51,592 nt of DNA from Lachnospiraceae bacterium (GTDB taxonomy: Bacteria; Bacillota; Clostridia; Lachnospirales; Lachnospiraceae). This document shows, one piece after another, positions 50,440-51,592 of the stretch. Location of the stretch: contig JAFTVQ010000042.1 in assembly GCA_017461865.1 (NCBI GenBank), positions 1 through 51,592 of the forward strand. The letters run 5' to 3'. Each line of letters begins with the position of its first letter. The first letter of the stretch is position 1. The notes beneath the pieces are model-generated. The model ran no database searches. It was not told the DNA's origin and saw only the letters and a list, made by a program, of their open reading frames with translations. The translations under genes and the position numbers were made by a program.

Positions 50440-51585
50440 ATGAAGAAGATAAAACTTATATTGTTAACCGTTTTGTCCGTTGCATGTATTTTGAGCGGAT
50501 GCGGTAACACGGAGGAGCCGGCAGAAGAGCCCGGTGCGGAAGAAACAGTCGAGAAAGAGATGGTTTCGGGTATAGAAGCTTCACTCGGCGAAGAGATTCC
50601 GGAAGGAATGGAAAGAAGTCCTCTTACGGGAGAAATCATTCAGACGGAATTGTCATTGAAACGTCCGCTGGCTATCATGCTTCCGACCGATAAGGCGGCA
50701 CAGCCTCAGTACGGTATCGGAGAGGCCGGTGTGTTATACGAATGTATGGAAGAGGGAGATATGTCCCGTCAGATGGCGATCATTGAAGGATGGCACGATA
50801 TCGAAGTGCTCGGAAACGTGAGAAGCTGTCGTGATTATTATGTATATTGGGCGTTGGAGTGGGATCCGATTTTGGTTCATTTCGGCGGTCCGTATTATCT
50901 TGCAGAGGTGACAAACCGTGCGGATGTGTATAACATCACGGGATGTGCGGTAAACTCCACATCGGCAGCACCGGGATGTAACGGTTTCTACCGTACCACA
51001 GACAAAGTTGTACCGCACAATGCGTACATAAGTGCCGAGAACCTGATTGAGCAATGTGAGGAACTGGGTTATTCCCTCACACATGACTATAACAATTTCC
51101 GTGCCAATCATTTCCTGTATGCAACGGAAAAAGCAAACACACTGACAGATGCAGAGGGAAGCTTTGATGCAAAGGAAATCAGCCTGGAAAAAGCGTTCCC
51201 ATACACAAAGTCATCGTTGAGCTACGATGAGGAGAGCGGTCTCTATAAGAAGGAGTTATACGGAGAGCCGCAGTGTGACGGTACAACAGGTCAGCAGCTT
51301 GCATTCAAAAATATCGTGATTCAGTTTGCGCACTATGAAGTGCGTGACACAAAGGGATATCTTGCATTCCGCTGTCACGATGACACACAGGACGGTTACT
51401 ATATTACAAACGGAAAAGCCATCCATATGAGATGGGGAAAAACTTCCGATTACAGCCCGACCAAATTTTACAATGACTATTTAGAGCAGATTCCTTTTAA
51501 TGTAGGAAGAACCTATATCGCAGTAGTTCAGAATGACCGTTCCGTTATTATTGACGGGGTAGAATACAAATCTTTGGTGAAGTAA
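50440..51585 (+). CDS. DUF3048 domain lipoprotein (YerB-like)
   Basis: A 381-residue lipoprotein. The signal peptide MKKIKLILLTVLSVACILSG ends at lipobox LSGC with C21, followed by an acidic linker (about 22-50). The DUF3048 domain covers about residues 55-375, with RPLAIMLPTDKAAQPQYGIGEAGVLYE, EVLGNVRSCRDYYVYWALEWD and the C-terminal part RDTKGYLAFRCHDDTQDGYYI and GRTYIAVVQND. The family includes YerB of B. subtilis; its function is not established. AAAGGTGA precedes the ATG. Its own promoter separates it from the glycan cluster. Confidence 0.92.
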   Translation: MKKIKLILLTVLSVACILSGCGNTEEPAEEPGAEETVEKEMVSGIEASLGEEIPEGMERSPLTGEIIQTELSLKRPLAIMLPTDKAAQPQYGIGEAGVLYECMEEGDMSRQMAIIEGWHDIEVLGNVRSCRDYYVYWALEWDPILVHFGGPYYLAEVTNRADVYNITGCAVNSTSAAPGCNGFYRTTDKVVPHNAYISAENLIEQCEELGYSLTHDYNNFRANHFLYATEKANTLTDAEGSFDAKEISLEKAFPYTKSSLSYDEESGLYKKELYGEPQCDGTTGQQLAFKNIVIQFAHYEVRDTKGYLAFRCHDDTQDGYYITNGKAIHMRWGKTSDYSPTKFYNDYLEQIPFNVGRTYIAVVQNDRSVIIDGVEYKSLVK

Positions 51586-51592
51586 AAAATAA

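Overview
The window reads as a stretch of chromosome from a flagellated, Gram-positive, low-to-mid GC anaerobe of the Clostridia, most likely the family Lachnospiraceae. Reasons: clostridial or Bacillus-like gene orders (ireB-ruvX-DUF1292-...-trmR-trhP; mbl-flhO-flhP; comF-yvyF; cdaA-cdaR-glmM), a type III glutamine synthetase, FtsEX with a PcsB-like hydrolase, DUF3048 and BspA-like proteins, an HPr carrying both His15 and Ser46, and sigma-A promoters with strong AGGAGG-type ribosome sites. Genus and species cannot be fixed from the sequence alone. Apart from the first bases, which hold the start of a divergent gene, all genes run on the + strand. I see no phage, insertion sequence with transposase, CRISPR array or rRNA.

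Layout. 113-9831: mtaB, then a long run of closely spaced genes from a strong promoter overlapping the end of mtaB: ireB, ruvX, a DUF1292 gene, RNase J, ylbF, a short MltG-like protein, trmR, trhP, glutamine synthetase III and a lipoprotein. 9899-10049: tRNA-Gln(CUG) with its own promoter and terminator. 10067-14189: an accessory block in which a 1144-residue secreted BspA/DUF6273 protein is flanked by two copies of a 167-bp element with 10-bp terminal inverted repeats and three conserved stem-loops; each copy is followed by a near-identical promoter. 14231-17798: acyl-ACP thioesterase, a CvfB-like S1 protein, a small hypothetical, a CPBP membrane protease and a GT26 glycosyltransferase. 17895-24190: a CdaR/PucR-type regulator heading ftsE-ftsX-pcsB-ctpA and a GT14 transferase. 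24200-29115: uvrB-uvrA behind a probable LexA box. 29145-32532: an mreB/mbl gene with three flagellar rod genes, with a good sigma-D (flagellar) promoter match upstream. 32558-40882: recD2, comF, yvyF, two membrane proteins of unknown function, then the c-di-AMP cyclase gene cdaA with cdaR and glmM. 40910-42992: HPr and leuA. 43010-50351: a surface-polysaccharide cluster (DUF2142 pair, three GT2 transferases, one GT83/PMT-type enzyme). 50360-51585: a DUF3048 lipoprotein.

How the genes fit together. Most of the window serves envelope growth and division (IreB, FtsEX-PcsB, CtpA, MreB, CdaA/CdaR/GlmM, glycosyltransferases), RNA decay and tRNA modification (RNase J, YlbF, MtaB, TrmR, TrhP), DNA repair (UvrAB, RuvX, RecD2) and flagella. 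The most unusual signal is the pair of 167-bp elements: they align without gaps at about 69% identity, keep three inverted-repeat stems and show at least one compensatory base-pair change, so they look like a conserved structured element (RNA or DNA) and not chance repeats.
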